Of a DNA stretch of 64,000 bases, positions 1-9,811 are shown piece by piece; position 1 is the stretch's first letter; each line of letters starts with the position of its first letter. The notes beneath the pieces were generated by a model. It was not told the origin of the DNA. It ran no database searches and saw only the letters and a program-made list of their open reading frames with translations. The stretch is from Tepidimicrobium xylanilyticum (lineage in GTDB: Bacteria > Bacillota > Clostridia > Tissierellales > Tepidimicrobiaceae). Both the position numbers and the translations under genes were made by a program. The stretch is from assembly GCF_900106765.1 (NCBI RefSeq), contig NZ_FNNG01000006.1, positions 1 to 64,000 on the forward strand, given 5' to 3'.

Positions 1-171
1 ATATTAAAGACTAAAATGTTTTACAGTAAGAAGTTTAAAACACTTGAAAAATTAAGGGAAAAAATAATTCAATATATAAAATTTTACAATGAAAAAAGAT
101 TTCAAAAAGGATTAGGATGCGTGGCTCCTTTAGAATATCGAAACATGCATCCTAATGTGTATAAATTTTAA
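1..171 (+). mobile_element. IS3-family transposase (OrfB), C-terminal fragment
   Basis: An open frame runs in from the left edge and stops at 169-171. Its last ~56 residues carry the typical C-terminal end of IS3/IS150-type DDE transposases: a LKTKMFY-like segment, then YIKFYNEKRFQKGLG and a terminal P-x-EYR motif. The 5' part lies outside the window, so it is not known whether the element is complete. It is followed by a probable right inverted repeat. I am confident of the family but not of whether it is functional. Confidence 0.8.
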
Positions 172-174
172 TTA

Positions 175-206
175 AATTGCTTGTTTACTTGACAAGGGTC
201 AGTTCA
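175..206 (+). repeat. Probable right terminal inverted repeat of the IS3-family element
   Basis: The sequence just after the transposase stop ends in GACAAGGGTCAGTTCA, which resembles the outer ends of IS3/IS150-group elements (terminal CA, GTTCA-like). The matching left end is outside the window, so neither the repeat nor a target-site duplication can be confirmed. Confidence 0.45.
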
Positions 207-368
207 ATTTCCAGCTCTTTTTCATTAATTCCTAAATTACATGAGAGTATTTGGCATATAATATCAATATTTGATAGATAAAATATGAATTTTTGTAAAG
301 GAATTTAATGAGTATTAAAGAATACTTATATAGGACTGTATATAAGATTGTTTGAAAGGGGTATTATA

Positions 369-962
369 GTGTTAGAGGTTGATAAGCAATATACTATATC
401 GGAAGTTGCTGAAATAACAGGTTATCCTCCCCATGTACTAAGATACTATGAAAAGGAATTTGAGCTAAAAATTCCTAGAAATGAATCTAACCATAGATTT
501 TATACCTACTTAGAAATAGAACAATTACAATATATAAAATCTCTTCAAGATAAAGGTTTTAGTAATAAACAAATCAAATTAATTCTTAAATCTCCAGAAA
601 TAGTGGTAGACACAAATGAAGAAACTGCATTAACTAGCGTAAATCCTCCAGCAATAATAGATGCTATAGAAATAGCTAAAGAAATCAGCTTAAACTTACG
701 AGAATCTTTTTTTGATGAACTTGTTAACGTGTTAAATGATAACAATGGATATAATGTAAAGCTTATAAATGAATTAATGGATGAAATCATAGCATTAAAA
801 AACGAATTAAATAGCAAGGAAAGAGATGTATTAATTTGTGAAAATGCAAAGTTAAAAATGAAGCTTAAGGAAAAATCCTATGAGATTGCAGGTTTAAAAG
901 AAAGAATTAAGAGAATGGAAAATAGCAGAGGGTTTTTACAACGGTTATTTAAAGGCAAATAA
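369..962 (+). CDS. MerR-family transcriptional regulator
   Basis: A DNA-binding regulator of about 197 residues. The N-terminus has the MerR winged-helix signature (YTISEVAEITGYPPHVLRYY, then an NHRFYTYLEIEQLQYIKSL wing/helix region). A long charged coiled coil fills residues ~120-190 and probably dimerises the protein. There is no Cys-rich metal site or recognisable drug-binding domain, so the effector is unknown. I chose the GTG at 369 because GAAAGGGG at 354-361 is well spaced for it; an in-frame TTG at 348 lies upstream of that ribosome site. It stands alone, downstream of the IS3 remnant and on the same strand. Confidence 0.8.
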   Translation: MLEVDKQYTISEVAEITGYPPHVLRYYEKEFELKIPRNESNHRFYTYLEIEQLQYIKSLQDKGFSNKQIKLILKSPEIVVDTNEETALTSVNPPAIIDAIEIAKEISLNLRESFFDELVNVLNDNNGYNVKLINELMDEIIALKNELNSKERDVLICENAKLKMKLKEKSYEIAGLKERIKRMENSRGFLQRLFKGK

Positions 963-1075
963 CACAATATGAATTAATGTGAAGGTAGAGTTGCAAATTC
1001 TATAGCCTATTTCGCTATAACGAATGATAAATTGCAATATATAATAATGTATATTACAATATTCAGAAAATTTTC

Positions 1076-1104
1076 TTGTAATATATTAGTTTATATGATA
1101 TAAT
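1076..1104 (+). promoter_or_regulatory. Sigma-A-type promoter for the 48-aa protein gene
   Basis: TTGTAA at 1076-1081 and TATAAT at 1099-1104 are separated by 17 bp, and the small gene starts at 1138. Called from sequence match only. Confidence 0.6.
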
Positions 1105-1137
1105 GTTTTTAGCAACTAAAATTTGGAGTTGATTAAT

Positions 1138-1284
1138 ATGAGAAAAAGAACTAAACATAACAAATTTAAACTTAAAATGTCTTTTAAAAAATGTGGAGCT
1201 ATCTCATGTATTAACAATTTTAGTGGATTGTGTTTTCTTGAAAAATGTCAATTTTATGAAAATGTACTTATACAAGAAGATTAG
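1138..1284 (+). CDS. Small Cys-rich hypothetical protein (48 aa)
   Basis: A short gene with good signals: a consensus-like promoter at 1076-1104, a GGAG ribosome site ~12 nt before the ATG, and a perfect terminator hairpin right after the stop. The protein starts with a basic stretch (RKRTKHNKFKLKMSFKK) and then has four cysteines spaced like a small metal-binding knuckle (CGAISC ... CFLEKC). I do not recognise the family; its Cys spacing loosely recalls small Cys-rich proteins such as DUF1540. It lies between the MerR gene and the mia/mut operon, apparently as its own transcription unit. Confidence 0.6.
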   Translation: MRKRTKHNKFKLKMSFKKCGAISCINNFSGLCFLEKCQFYENVLIQED

Positions 1285-1297
1285 AATAGTGGATTTT

Positions 1298-1332
1298 ATA
1301 AATAGCCTATTGACTTCCAATAGGCTATTTAT
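1298..1332 (+). terminator. Rho-independent terminator-like hairpin after the small Cys-rich gene
   Basis: Perfect inverted repeat ATAAATAGCCTATTG / CAATAGGCTATTTAT with a 5-nt loop (ACTTC). The 3' arm ends in a T-rich stretch. It separates the small gene from the miaB operon. Confidence 0.75.
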
Positions 1333-1424
1333 AATGGTATAATATATAGAAGAAATATGCTTTGAAGAGTTTTTTAGTTTTTTGGAAGTATGATATACGA
1401 TTAACTTAAGGAGGAAAACAAAAG

Positions 1425-2744
1425 ATGAGCAAAAAATATACTATTGTTACCTATGGTTGTCAAATGAATGAACATGATTCAGAAAAAATATCTTGGATAT
1501 TAGAAAATATGGGTTATATATGGACAGATAGTAAAGAAGATAGCGATTTTATAATATATAATACTTGCTTGGTTAGGGAAAATGCAGAGCTAAAAGTCTA
1601 TGGTCAATTAGGAGCACTGAAAGAATTGAAAAGAAAAAAACCCGATTTAATTCTTGCTGTTTGCGGTTGTATGATGCAGAGGGAGCCAATTAGAAATGTA
1701 ATCCTTGAAAAATACAAACATGTAGATATTATATTCGGAACTGGAAATATCCATAAACTACCTCAATTAATAAGTAGGCATTATCAAACAAACGAAACCG
1801 TAGTAGATATAGTAGAAGATACCAGAGAGATAATTGAAAACATAGAAGCAAATCGAAAATATACTTTTAAAGCCTATGTGAATATAATGTATGGATGTAA
1901 TAATTTCTGTACCTATTGTATTGTACCTTATACACGTGGAAGAGAAAGAAGCAGAGAACCAGAAAATATACTAGAGGAAATTAAGAATTTGGCGGAAAAT
2001 GGATGTAAAGAAATAACTTTATTAGGCCAAAATGTTAATTCCTATGGTAAAACCTTAAGCTATGACTATAACTTTGCTAACCTATTAAAGGATATAAATA
2101 AAATTGATGGAATAGAGAGGATAAGGTTTATGACATCCCATCCCAAGGATTTATCTAACGAACTGATCGAAGCCATGGCAGAGTTGGAAAAGGTATGCGA
2201 ACACTTACATCTACCTGTTCAATCAGGTAGTAGTAAAATATTAAAAGCAATGAATAGAAAATATACAAAAGAAGATTATCTAAATTTAGTTGAAAAAATC
2301 AAAACCCGGATTCCAGATATTTCATTATCAACAGATATTATAGTAGGTTTCCCGGGCGAGACAGAGGAAGACTTTAATGAAACTTTAGATTTGGTAAAAA
2401 AAGTTGAATATGATTCTGCTTTTACTTTTCTATACTCTATACGCGAAGGAACTATAGCAGCAAAAATGGAAAATCAAATCCCTGATAAAATAAAACATAA
2501 AAGGTTTCAACAGTTGATAGATACTTTATATCCAATTTTTTATCAAAAAAATCTAAAGTATGAAAATGAAATTGTAGAAGTGTTAGTTGAAGAAGTAAGT
2601 AAAAATAATGAAAAAATATTGTCAGGAAGAACTAGACATGGAAGACTTGTTCATTTTGGGGGCGATAGATCTCTTATCGGTCAGTTAGTAAACGTTAAAA
2701 TAGATAATGCAAAAACTTTTACTTTAGAAGGACATATTATTTAA
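1425..2744 (+). CDS. miaB: tRNA-2-methylthio-N6-dimethylallyladenosine synthase MiaB
   Basis: Radical-SAM methylthiotransferase that turns i6A37 into ms2i6A37 in tRNAs reading UNN codons. The N-terminal UPF0004 domain carries the three cluster cysteines (near C12, C48 and C82). The radical-SAM CxxxCxxC motif is GCNNFCTYC (C158, C162, C165), and a C-terminal TRAM domain follows. Length 439 aa is normal. The ATG has a strong AGGAGG site about 10 nt upstream. It opens the miaB-mutS-mutL-miaA-hfq gene set. Its substrate i6A is made by MiaA encoded three genes later, so both steps of the pathway are together. The paralogue RimO lies at 24.5-25.9 kb. Confidence 0.95.
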   Translation: MSKKYTIVTYGCQMNEHDSEKISWILENMGYIWTDSKEDSDFIIYNTCLVRENAELKVYGQLGALKELKRKKPDLILAVCGCMMQREPIRNVILEKYKHVDIIFGTGNIHKLPQLISRHYQTNETVVDIVEDTREIIENIEANRKYTFKAYVNIMYGCNNFCTYCIVPYTRGRERSREPENILEEIKNLAENGCKEITLLGQNVNSYGKTLSYDYNFANLLKDINKIDGIERIRFMTSHPKDLSNELIEAMAELEKVCEHLHLPVQSGSSKILKAMNRKYTKEDYLNLVEKIKTRIPDISLSTDIIVGFPGETEEDFNETLDLVKKVEYDSAFTFLYSIREGTIAAKMENQIPDKIKHKRFQQLIDTLYPIFYQKNLKYENEIVEVLVEEVSKNNEKILSGRTRHGRLVHFGGDRSLIGQLVNVKIDNAKTFTLEGHII

Positions 2745-2760
2745 TACGGAGGGTTAAAAC

Positions 2761-5379
2761 TTGGATAACTTGACGCCAATGATGAAACAATACAAAAAAA
2801 TCAAGGAAAGGTATAAAGATTCAATCTTATTTTTTAGATTAGGCGATTTCTATGAGATGTTTTTTGACGATGCTATTATAGCATCCAAAGAACTTGAGAT
2901 CGCCTTGACTCAAAGGGATGCAGGTAACAATTTGAAAGCTCCCATGTGTGGAGTACCTTACCATGTTTCAGATGTATATATTTCAAAATTAGTAAAAAAG
3001 GGTTATAAAGTAGCAATTTGCGAACAACTTGAGGACCCTTCTACCGCTAAGGGATTAGTAGAAAGAGACGTTATTCGGGTAGTTACACCAGGCACCATCA
3101 CAGACACCAATGTTTTAGATGAAAAGAGCAATAATTTTCTAGCTTCAATTTATATGGATAGTTGGGGAGCTGGAATATCCTATGTTGATAGCTCAACAGG
3201 TGAAATGTACACCACTGAAGTTTTAATAAAAGATGAAAGAATCATATATGATTTTGTATTGGATGAGTTAGGCAAAATTTCCCCCTCTGAAATAATTTGT
3301 AATAGTGACTTTTTAAAGAATAAAAAAATATTAAAGACCATAAAAAACAGAATCAATCCTTATATAAATAGTTACGACACAAAATCCATTGAAGAGGTTG
3401 ATTGGGAAAAAAATCTTTTATCCCACTTTAAATCAAATGGGTTAGAAGATTTAGGTATAGAAGGTAAAATGTACTGTATTGCATCTGCAGGAAAATTAAT
3501 CGACTATTTATATAATACTCAAAAAGGTTCGTTAAACCATATAAGCTCATTAGAATACTATGATATAAATGAGTACATGATAATGGATATAAATACTAGA
3601 ATCAATTTAGAAATTCATGAAACCATTATGACTAGAGAGAAAAAAGGAGCTTTAATATGGTTATTAGATAAGACTTCAACAGCTATGGGGGGTAGACTAT
3701 TAAAGAATTGGTTAGAACAACCTCTTATTCATATTGACAAAATCAAAAAAAGACAAAAGTTTGTTCAACTCTTTTTGGAAGATATAATTCTAATGGACAA
3801 AGTTAAAGATTGCTTAAAGAATATATATGACTTAGAAAGATTGGCAGGGAAAATTTCTTATGGAAATTGTAATGCTAGGGATTTATATTCCTTGAAAATT
3901 TCTATTGGTCATATACCTGAGCTGAAGAGTTTATTATTCAATTCTGATAAAAAAGAATTTGTTGAATTAGGAATGGAATTGGATTCTTTACAGGATATTT
4001 ACCAACTGTTGGATATATCCATAGTAGACAATCCTCCGATTACTCTTAAAGAAGGAGGATTGATAAAATCAGGATACAATAAAGATTTAGATGAATTAAA
4101 AAATATTAGCAGGACTGGCAAACAATTGCTTACTAATTTGGAAATAGAGGAAAAAGAAAAGACAGGAATTAAAAATTTAAGAATTGGATTCAATAAAATA
4201 TCAGGATACTACTTTGAGGTGACCAAATCCTATATAAACTTAGTTCCAGACTATTTCATTAGAAAACAGACTTTAACTAATTCAGAAAGATATCATACAA
4301 AAGAATTAAAGGAATTGGAAGCCAAGATTTTAGGTGCAGAAGATAAGATAATTGAAATAGAATATAATCTATTTAACCAAATAAGAGAAAAAGTAAAAAT
4401 GGAAATAGAAAGGATTCAAGGAATTAGCAAATTAATTTCTCAAATTGATGTATTAAATTCCCTAGCTCAAGTGGCTTATGAAAATAATTATGTAATGCCA
4501 AAACTTAACGATAAAGGTATAATAAAAATAATAGAAGGAAGGCATCCGGTTGTAGAAGCTACTTTATCAAATGGTTATTTCGTTCCAAATGATACCTATA
4601 TGGATAATCATGATAATAAGATCCAGATAATAACTGGCCCTAATATGGCAGGAAAATCCACCTATATGCGCCAAGTAGCAATAATAATTTTAATGGCTCA
4701 AATTGGTTCCTTTATACCTGCAAAAGAAGCAGATATATGTATTATTGATAGGATATTCACAAGAATTGGTGCATCTGACAATTTGTCTCAAGGAGAAAGT
4801 ACCTTTATGGTTGAAATGAATGAAGTAGCAAATATAATTAAGAATGCAACGAAAAATAGTTTGATTATATTAGATGAGGTGGGTAGAGGTACAAGTACTT
4901 ATGATGGACTAAGCATAGCATGGTCAGTAGTTGAATATATAGCTGAAAACATAGGTGCAAAAACCTTATTCGCAACCCACTATCATGAACTTGTAGATTT
5001 AGAAAACAAGTTAAAAGGTGTAAAAAACTTAACCATTTTAGTAGAAGAAAAAGGAGATGAAATTATATTCTTAAGGAAAATAGTAGAAGGCAGTACTAAT
5101 AAAAGCTATGGAATCCAAGTAGCAAAATTAGCTGGAATTGATAATAAGATTATAGATAGAGCCAATGAGATACTCCAACAAATTGAAAAAAGCAATCTAT
5201 CCACGCCAAAAAGTAATGTAGTTCAAGAAAATAAACAGTTGAATTTTCTAGATTATAAAAAGGACTATTTTATCGATAAGGTTAAAAATTTAAATGTGAA
5301 TCATCTAACTCCTATTGAAGCTATAAATATTCTATTTGAGTTGGTAGAAGAAGCCAAAAAACTTAAGGAGAGAGCTTAA
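2761..5379 (+). CDS. mutS: DNA mismatch repair ATPase MutS
   Basis: Recognises mismatches and small loops and recruits MutL. The N-terminal domain has the F-x-E mismatch-reading motif (FFRLGDFYEMFF, near residue 30). The C-terminal ATPase has Walker A GPNMAGKST (from residue ~626), Walker B LIILDEVGRGTST and the ATHYHEL switch. 872 aa is normal for bacterial MutS. The start is TTG at 2761, placed by GGAGGG at 2748-2753; no in-frame ATG gives a better N-terminus. It lies 16 nt after miaB and 1 nt before mutL, so the genes are probably co-transcribed. Confidence 0.95.
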   Translation: MDNLTPMMKQYKKIKERYKDSILFFRLGDFYEMFFDDAIIASKELEIALTQRDAGNNLKAPMCGVPYHVSDVYISKLVKKGYKVAICEQLEDPSTAKGLVERDVIRVVTPGTITDTNVLDEKSNNFLASIYMDSWGAGISYVDSSTGEMYTTEVLIKDERIIYDFVLDELGKISPSEIICNSDFLKNKKILKTIKNRINPYINSYDTKSIEEVDWEKNLLSHFKSNGLEDLGIEGKMYCIASAGKLIDYLYNTQKGSLNHISSLEYYDINEYMIMDINTRINLEIHETIMTREKKGALIWLLDKTSTAMGGRLLKNWLEQPLIHIDKIKKRQKFVQLFLEDIILMDKVKDCLKNIYDLERLAGKISYGNCNARDLYSLKISIGHIPELKSLLFNSDKKEFVELGMELDSLQDIYQLLDISIVDNPPITLKEGGLIKSGYNKDLDELKNISRTGKQLLTNLEIEEKEKTGIKNLRIGFNKISGYYFEVTKSYINLVPDYFIRKQTLTNSERYHTKELKELEAKILGAEDKIIEIEYNLFNQIREKVKMEIERIQGISKLISQIDVLNSLAQVAYENNYVMPKLNDKGIIKIIEGRHPVVEATLSNGYFVPNDTYMDNHDNKIQIITGPNMAGKSTYMRQVAIIILMAQIGSFIPAKEADICIIDRIFTRIGASDNLSQGESTFMVEMNEVANIIKNATKNSLIILDEVGRGTSTYDGLSIAWSVVEYIAENIGAKTLFATHYHELVDLENKLKGVKNLTILVEEKGDEIIFLRKIVEGSTNKSYGIQVAKLAGIDNKIIDRANEILQQIEKSNLSTPKSNVVQENKQLNFLDYKKDYFIDKVKNLNVNHLTPIEAINILFELVEEAKKLKERA

Positions 5380-5380
5380 A

Positions 5381-7219
5381 ATGAGCAAAATCAAAATATT
5401 GGATAGGTCTACAATTCAAAAAATTGCTGCCGGTGAAATAATTGAAAGGCCTTCTTCAGTTGTTAAGGAACTAATTGAAAACTCATTAGATGCTAATGCT
5501 GCCAGTATAACCCTAGAAATAAGAAACGGTGGCAAAGATTACATTAGAATTACAGACGACGGCCATGGGTTTAATGAGGATGATCTAAAAATAGCGTTTA
5601 AACGGCACACAACTAGCAAATTGAATAATATTGATGATATATATAAAATCATATCCTTTGGTTTCAGAGGGGAAGCCCTTGCTAGCATATCCTCAGTTTC
5701 AAGAGTTGAAGTACTTACAAAAACAGAAAATGCTTTACATGGTATTAGGGGCTATGTTGAAAACGAAGAGATTCTAGAAATGATGCCAATAGGATGCCCT
5801 AAAGGAACTACAATGATAGTTAAAGACCTGTTTTATAATATCCCAGTAAGAAAGAGTTTTCTAAAAAGCAATACCATAGAAGCCAATTATATTAGCGATA
5901 TTATATGTAGACTTGCTTTAGGCAATGAGGGCATTTCATTTAAATATATTAAGGATAATAAAGTAATTTTTAATATTTCTAAAGATAATGACCTATTAAC
6001 AAATATTTACATTTTACTTGGTAGAGAATTTGCTGATAATATGGTGGCAATAAGTTTTGAATCATCCAATATTAGTGTTAGAGGTTATGTATCTAAAAAC
6101 ACTTTCTACAGAAGCAATAGAAATCATCAATACTTGTATGTTAATAATAGGTATGTAAAAAATTATGATATAACAAAATTAATTGAAGAGAAGTATAAAT
6201 CCATTATACCTATTAATAAATTTCCTGTTTATGTTGTATTTATAGATATAAATCCGTCTTTAATTGATGTAAATATTCATCCAACAAAACAAGAGATAAA
6301 GTTCTTAAACTTCCAACAAGTAGCAAATGCTCTTGATAAAGCAATTGATCAAACATTTAACCGTATATTATCCATACCTGAAATCTCTATTGGCAAAGAT
6401 AAAAGCAAAGAAACTGACGAGCTGCCATTGTTATTTGAAAAAGCTTTTGTTGAAAATAATAACTTGCCTGTAAGGGGAAAAAAATATGAAATTGAAGATT
6501 CTCAAGATTGGTTTTTAAAAGATTTTAGCGACTCCATACAAGATAACACCATAAAAGATCATAACGATACTGAGTTAAATATAAATAAAATCAACAATCA
6601 ACTTAATAAAATAGATAAAAACCCAATATTTGACTCATTAAAGAATTCGAGAATCATAGGTGTCCTTTTTTCTACTTTTATTTTATTAGAAAATGCTCAA
6701 TTGGAAAAAGCCTTCTTAATTGACCAACATGCTGCTCATGAAAGGATATTATATGAACAGTATAAAAGAGAGTACGAATCTGAAAATGTTATAATCCAGC
6801 CACTTTTAGCGCCCGAAATAATCGAACTCAACAACCTTGATTTTGAAATAGTAATAAATAATATAGAATTATTTAATAAGTTAGGTTTTATGGTCGAAGA
6901 GTTTAGTAATAATAGCGTTATAATAAGAGGAGTACCTATGTTATTTGGCAAACCCCAAATACGAAGTTTATTTATGGATTTAGCCGATACTATCACAGAG
7001 AATATAAGAAGTAGCTATGAAGTAAAATCGGAAAAGATTATGAAAATTGCATGTACAAAAGCAATAAAAAGTGGCGATAATATTAGTGATATAGAAATAC
7101 AAAGCTTAATAGACCAGTTAAGCAAAGCAAAAAACCCCTATACCTGCCCACATGGAAGACCAACTATCATTGAAATATCAAAAAAAGACATAGAGAAAGA
7201 ATTTAGTAGAATAATGTAA
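5381..7219 (+). CDS. mutL: DNA mismatch repair protein MutL, endonuclease type
   Basis: GHKL ATPase linking MutS to strand incision. The N-terminal ATP-binding motifs are present (ELIENSLDANA, DDGHGF, GFRGEALASI). After a variable acidic linker (~residues 340-420), the C-terminal domain has the metal-dependent nicking motif DQHAAHERILYE together with ACTKAIKSGD and CPHGRP. This makes it the intrinsic-endonuclease MutL found in bacteria lacking MutH. 612 aa. The ribosome site AAGGAGAG lies inside the end of mutS. Confidence 0.95.
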   Translation: MSKIKILDRSTIQKIAAGEIIERPSSVVKELIENSLDANAASITLEIRNGGKDYIRITDDGHGFNEDDLKIAFKRHTTSKLNNIDDIYKIISFGFRGEALASISSVSRVEVLTKTENALHGIRGYVENEEILEMMPIGCPKGTTMIVKDLFYNIPVRKSFLKSNTIEANYISDIICRLALGNEGISFKYIKDNKVIFNISKDNDLLTNIYILLGREFADNMVAISFESSNISVRGYVSKNTFYRSNRNHQYLYVNNRYVKNYDITKLIEEKYKSIIPINKFPVYVVFIDINPSLIDVNIHPTKQEIKFLNFQQVANALDKAIDQTFNRILSIPEISIGKDKSKETDELPLLFEKAFVENNNLPVRGKKYEIEDSQDWFLKDFSDSIQDNTIKDHNDTELNINKINNQLNKIDKNPIFDSLKNSRIIGVLFSTFILLENAQLEKAFLIDQHAAHERILYEQYKREYESENVIIQPLLAPEIIELNNLDFEIVINNIELFNKLGFMVEEFSNNSVIIRGVPMLFGKPQIRSLFMDLADTITENIRSSYEVKSEKIMKIACTKAIKSGDNISDIEIQSLIDQLSKAKNPYTCPHGRPTIIEISKKDIEKEFSRIM

Positions 7220-7231
7220 AGGATGATAGTA

Positions 7232-8185
7232 TTGGATACTAAAAAAAACTTACTTGCTATTGTTGGACCAACTGCTATAGGTAAAACAACATTATCAATT
7301 GATTTAGCACAAAAGATAAATGGGGAAATAATATCTGCTGATTCTATGCAAATATATAAATATATGAACATAGGTACAGCAAAAGTTAAGAAAGAAGAAA
7401 TGGAGAACATTCCTCATTATTTAATTGATATAGTTTATCCTGATGAAGAATTCACTGTAGCAGATTATAAGAAATGTGCTGAGAAATGTATATGTGAAAT
7501 CAATAAAAGGGGTAAAATTCCTATAGTGGTAGGAGGTTCAGGATTATATCTTAACTCTTTAGTATATGACTTAAATTTTTCAAAAGTAAAACCAAATGAA
7601 GAATTTAGAAGAAAATATAATGAACTAGCTGATATATATGGAAATCAATATATTTTTGATGAGTTATATAATGTTGATCAGGCAACTGCTAAACGTATCA
7701 ATTCTAATGATAGGAAAAGAATAATAAGAGCTCTGGAAATTTATTATGAAACTGGTAAACCCATGTCCAATTATAATTTAAATTTTAGAAAAGAAACCGA
7801 TAAATACAATTTAGCTATGATTGGATTAACTACGGATAGAGCCACATTATATAATCAAATAAATAGACGTGTTGACCAGATGATCCAAGAAGGATTAATT
7901 GACGAAGTAAAAAATTTACTTTCTATGGGATACGACAAAAACCTAGTTTCAATGCAAGCTATTGGGTACAAAGAAATTGTTGAGTATTTAGAAGGTAATA
8001 TGAATTTAAATGAAGCTATAGAAATACTTAAGAGAAATACTAGGAGATTTGCAAAGCGGCAATTAACATGGTTTAAGCGCGATAAAAGAATACATTGGAT
8101 AGATGTAACTAGATATAGCTCTGTAGCTGATATTACCGAATACATTATTAACTATATTAAGATAAATGGAAAACTAAAAATTTAA
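7232..8185 (+). CDS. miaA: tRNA dimethylallyltransferase MiaA
   Basis: Transfers a dimethylallyl group to A37 of tRNAs, the step before MiaB. The P-loop GPTAIGKT is at the N-terminus, followed by SADSMQIYKYMNIGTAK and the conserved VGGSGLYLNSL, NDRKRIIRALEI and RQLTWFKRD segments. Start choice: an ATG at 7223 abuts its AAAGG with no spacer, whereas the TTG at 7232 has AAAGGATG 6-8 nt upstream, so I prefer TTG (317 aa). The ATG start would add only three residues. It follows mutL by a few nt and precedes hfq by 12 nt. Confidence 0.92.
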   Translation: MDTKKNLLAIVGPTAIGKTTLSIDLAQKINGEIISADSMQIYKYMNIGTAKVKKEEMENIPHYLIDIVYPDEEFTVADYKKCAEKCICEINKRGKIPIVVGGSGLYLNSLVYDLNFSKVKPNEEFRRKYNELADIYGNQYIFDELYNVDQATAKRINSNDRKRIIRALEIYYETGKPMSNYNLNFRKETDKYNLAMIGLTTDRATLYNQINRRVDQMIQEGLIDEVKNLLSMGYDKNLVSMQAIGYKEIVEYLEGNMNLNEAIEILKRNTRRFAKRQLTWFKRDKRIHWIDVTRYSSVADITEYIINYIKINGKLKI

Positions 8186-8197
8186 GGAGGGGAATAA

Positions 8198-8437
8198 GTG
8201 AAAAACACCAACAATTTACAAGACATTTATTTAAATCAAGCAAGAAAGAATGGACTTACAATTACTGTTTACTTATTGAATGGATACCAAATTAGGGGCC
8301 TAGTTAAGGGATTTGATAATTATACTATTATTGTTGACAGCGAAGGTAAACAACAGCTAATTTATAAACACGCAATATCAACGATAGTTCCAGTAAAACC
8401 AATTAATTTTACAGAAAAATCAAAGGCTGAAAATTAA
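8198..8437 (+). CDS. hfq: RNA chaperone Hfq
   Basis: Sm-like hexameric RNA-binding protein that promotes small RNA-mRNA pairing. The Sm1 motif ([20 protein letters not shown]) and the Sm2 motif YKHAISTI are intact; 79 aa with a short C-terminal tail is typical of Firmicutes. The start is GTG with a strong AAGGAGGGG site. It is last in the miaB-mutS-mutL-miaA-hfq run and is followed by a strong terminator. The miaA-hfq pair is widely conserved. Confidence 0.95.
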   Translation: MKNTNNLQDIYLNQARKNGLTITVYLLNGYQIRGLVKGFDNYTIIVDSEGKQQLIYKHAISTIVPVKPINFTEKSKAEN

Positions 8438-8441
8438 TACT

Positions 8442-8480
8442 AATACAAATGTCTCTGAGCATTTCAGAGGCTTTTGTATT
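8442..8480 (+). terminator. Rho-independent terminator after hfq
   Basis: Long hairpin with core CTCTGA / TCAGAG around a GCATT loop. It extends outward through AATACAAA / TTTGTATT with two unpaired positions and is followed by T-rich DNA. Confidence 0.8.
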
Positions 8481-8506
8481 TAAATACTATTAGAAAGGAA
8501 ATAAAA

Positions 8507-9811
8507 ATGAAAGAGTTGACAGTAAATTTATTATGTAAACTTTATGGCTTGGATGAAAAAATAATAAAATTCGTTGATGATAAGGAAAGATTACTTAAAG
8601 ACAAATTTAATTATATTGATGAAATTAGAGAATATAATCAATATAAGGTAATTAGAAAAATTCAAGAATCAAAGTTGAGCTCTACAGATTTTAATTGGAC
8701 CACCGGATACGGATATGGTGATATAGGAAGAGATAAGGTTGAAGAAATCTATTCTTTAATTTTTAACACAGAAGATGCGCTGGTAAGGCCTATTATTGTT
8801 TCTGGAACACATGCAATTACTCTAACCCTATCCGGTTTATTAAGGCCTAATGATGAATTTATCTCCATCTCTGGAACTCCATATGATACATTACTAAAAG
8901 TAATTGGCGTAAAAGGAAAGGAAAAAGGTACTTTATTAGAATATGGAATAAAATATAAGGAAGTTCCTTTAAAAAATGGAAGAATTGATGTAGATAGGGT
9001 TGTAAAGTGCATTTCTAGTAGTACTAAACTGTTGCTAATACAAAGGTCCACTGGTTATAGCGACAGGAAAGCTATAACTATAGATGAAATGAAAAGGGCT
9101 ATAAAAATAATTAAAGAAAAGTATAAAAATATAATCATAATGGTAGACAATTGTTATGGTGAATTTGTTGAAATAAAGGAACCAACAGAAGTTGGAGCAG
9201 ATATAATGGCAGGATCTTTAATAAAAAATCCAGGAGGAGGTATAGCTCTTACCGGAGGTTATATAGTTGGAAAATCTGAACTTGTTGAGCAAATTTCAAA
9301 CAGAAGTACTGCACCTGGTCTAGGAAAGGATTGCGGTTTAACATTCGGAACTACCAGATCTACATTACAAGGTCTTTTCGTGGCTCCACATGTTGTGGCA
9401 GAAGCATTAAAAGGAGCATTATTAGTAGGTATGGTTTATAAAGAATTGGGTTTTGAAATTGTACCAGATATAGACGATACTAGAAGTGATATAATACAAG
9501 CCGTAAAATTCGATTCTCCTGATAGAGTCATAGAGTTCTGCAAAGGCATTCAAGAAGCTGCAATAGTAGATTCCTATGTAACCCCGGTTCCTTGGGATAT
9601 GCCCGGTTATCAAGATAAAGTAATCATGGCATCTGGAGGATTTATAGATGGTTCTTCAATAGAATTAAGTGCTGATGCACCAATGAGAGAACCATATTAC
9701 GCCTATTTTCAAGGTGGATTAACATACCAACATTGTAAACTTGGAGTTATGAAGTCATTAAACAACCTTTATCACAACAATTTAATAAATAAAAATAAGC
9801 TAACTACGTAG
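8507..9811 (+). CDS. YnbB-like PLP-dependent enzyme (methionine gamma-lyase / aluminum-resistance family)
   Basis: A 434-aa fold-type-I PLP enzyme of the family annotated as aluminum resistance protein or methionine gamma-lyase (B. subtilis YnbB). The PLP-binding Lys is in MAGSLIKNPGGGIA, preceded by VDNCYGEFVE with the cofactor-binding Asp. The N-terminal TGYGYGDIGRDKVEEIY segment is characteristic. The substrate is not established from sequence. I moved the start to the ATG at 8507, which has AGAAAGGA upstream; the longer frame would run into the hfq terminator. Its stop codon lies inside a palindromic terminator shared with lexA. Confidence 0.85.
   Translation: MKELTVNLLCKLYGLDEKIIKFVDDKERLLKDKFNYIDEIREYNQYKVIRKIQESKLSSTDFNWTTGYGYGDIGRDKVEEIYSLIFNTEDALVRPIIVSGTHAITLTLSGLLRPNDEFISISGTPYDTLLKVIGVKGKEKGTLLEYGIKYKEVPLKNGRIDVDRVVKCISSSTKLLLIQRSTGYSDRKAITIDEMKRAIKIIKEKYKNIIIMVDNCYGEFVEIKEPTEVGADIMAGSLIKNPGGGIALTGGYIVGKSELVEQISNRSTAPGLGKDCGLTFGTTRSTLQGLFVAPHVVAEALKGALLVGMVYKELGFEIVPDIDDTRSDIIQAVKFDSPDRVIEFCKGIQEAAIVDSYVTPVPWDMPGYQDKVIMASGGFIDGSSIELSADAPMREPYYAYFQGGLTYQHCKLGVMKSLNNLYHNNLINKNKLTT

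Noticed and set aside
1000-1040. Small TATAGC/GCTATA pairing after the merR gene
   Set aside because: A 6-bp AT-rich stem without a T-run; too weak to call a terminator.
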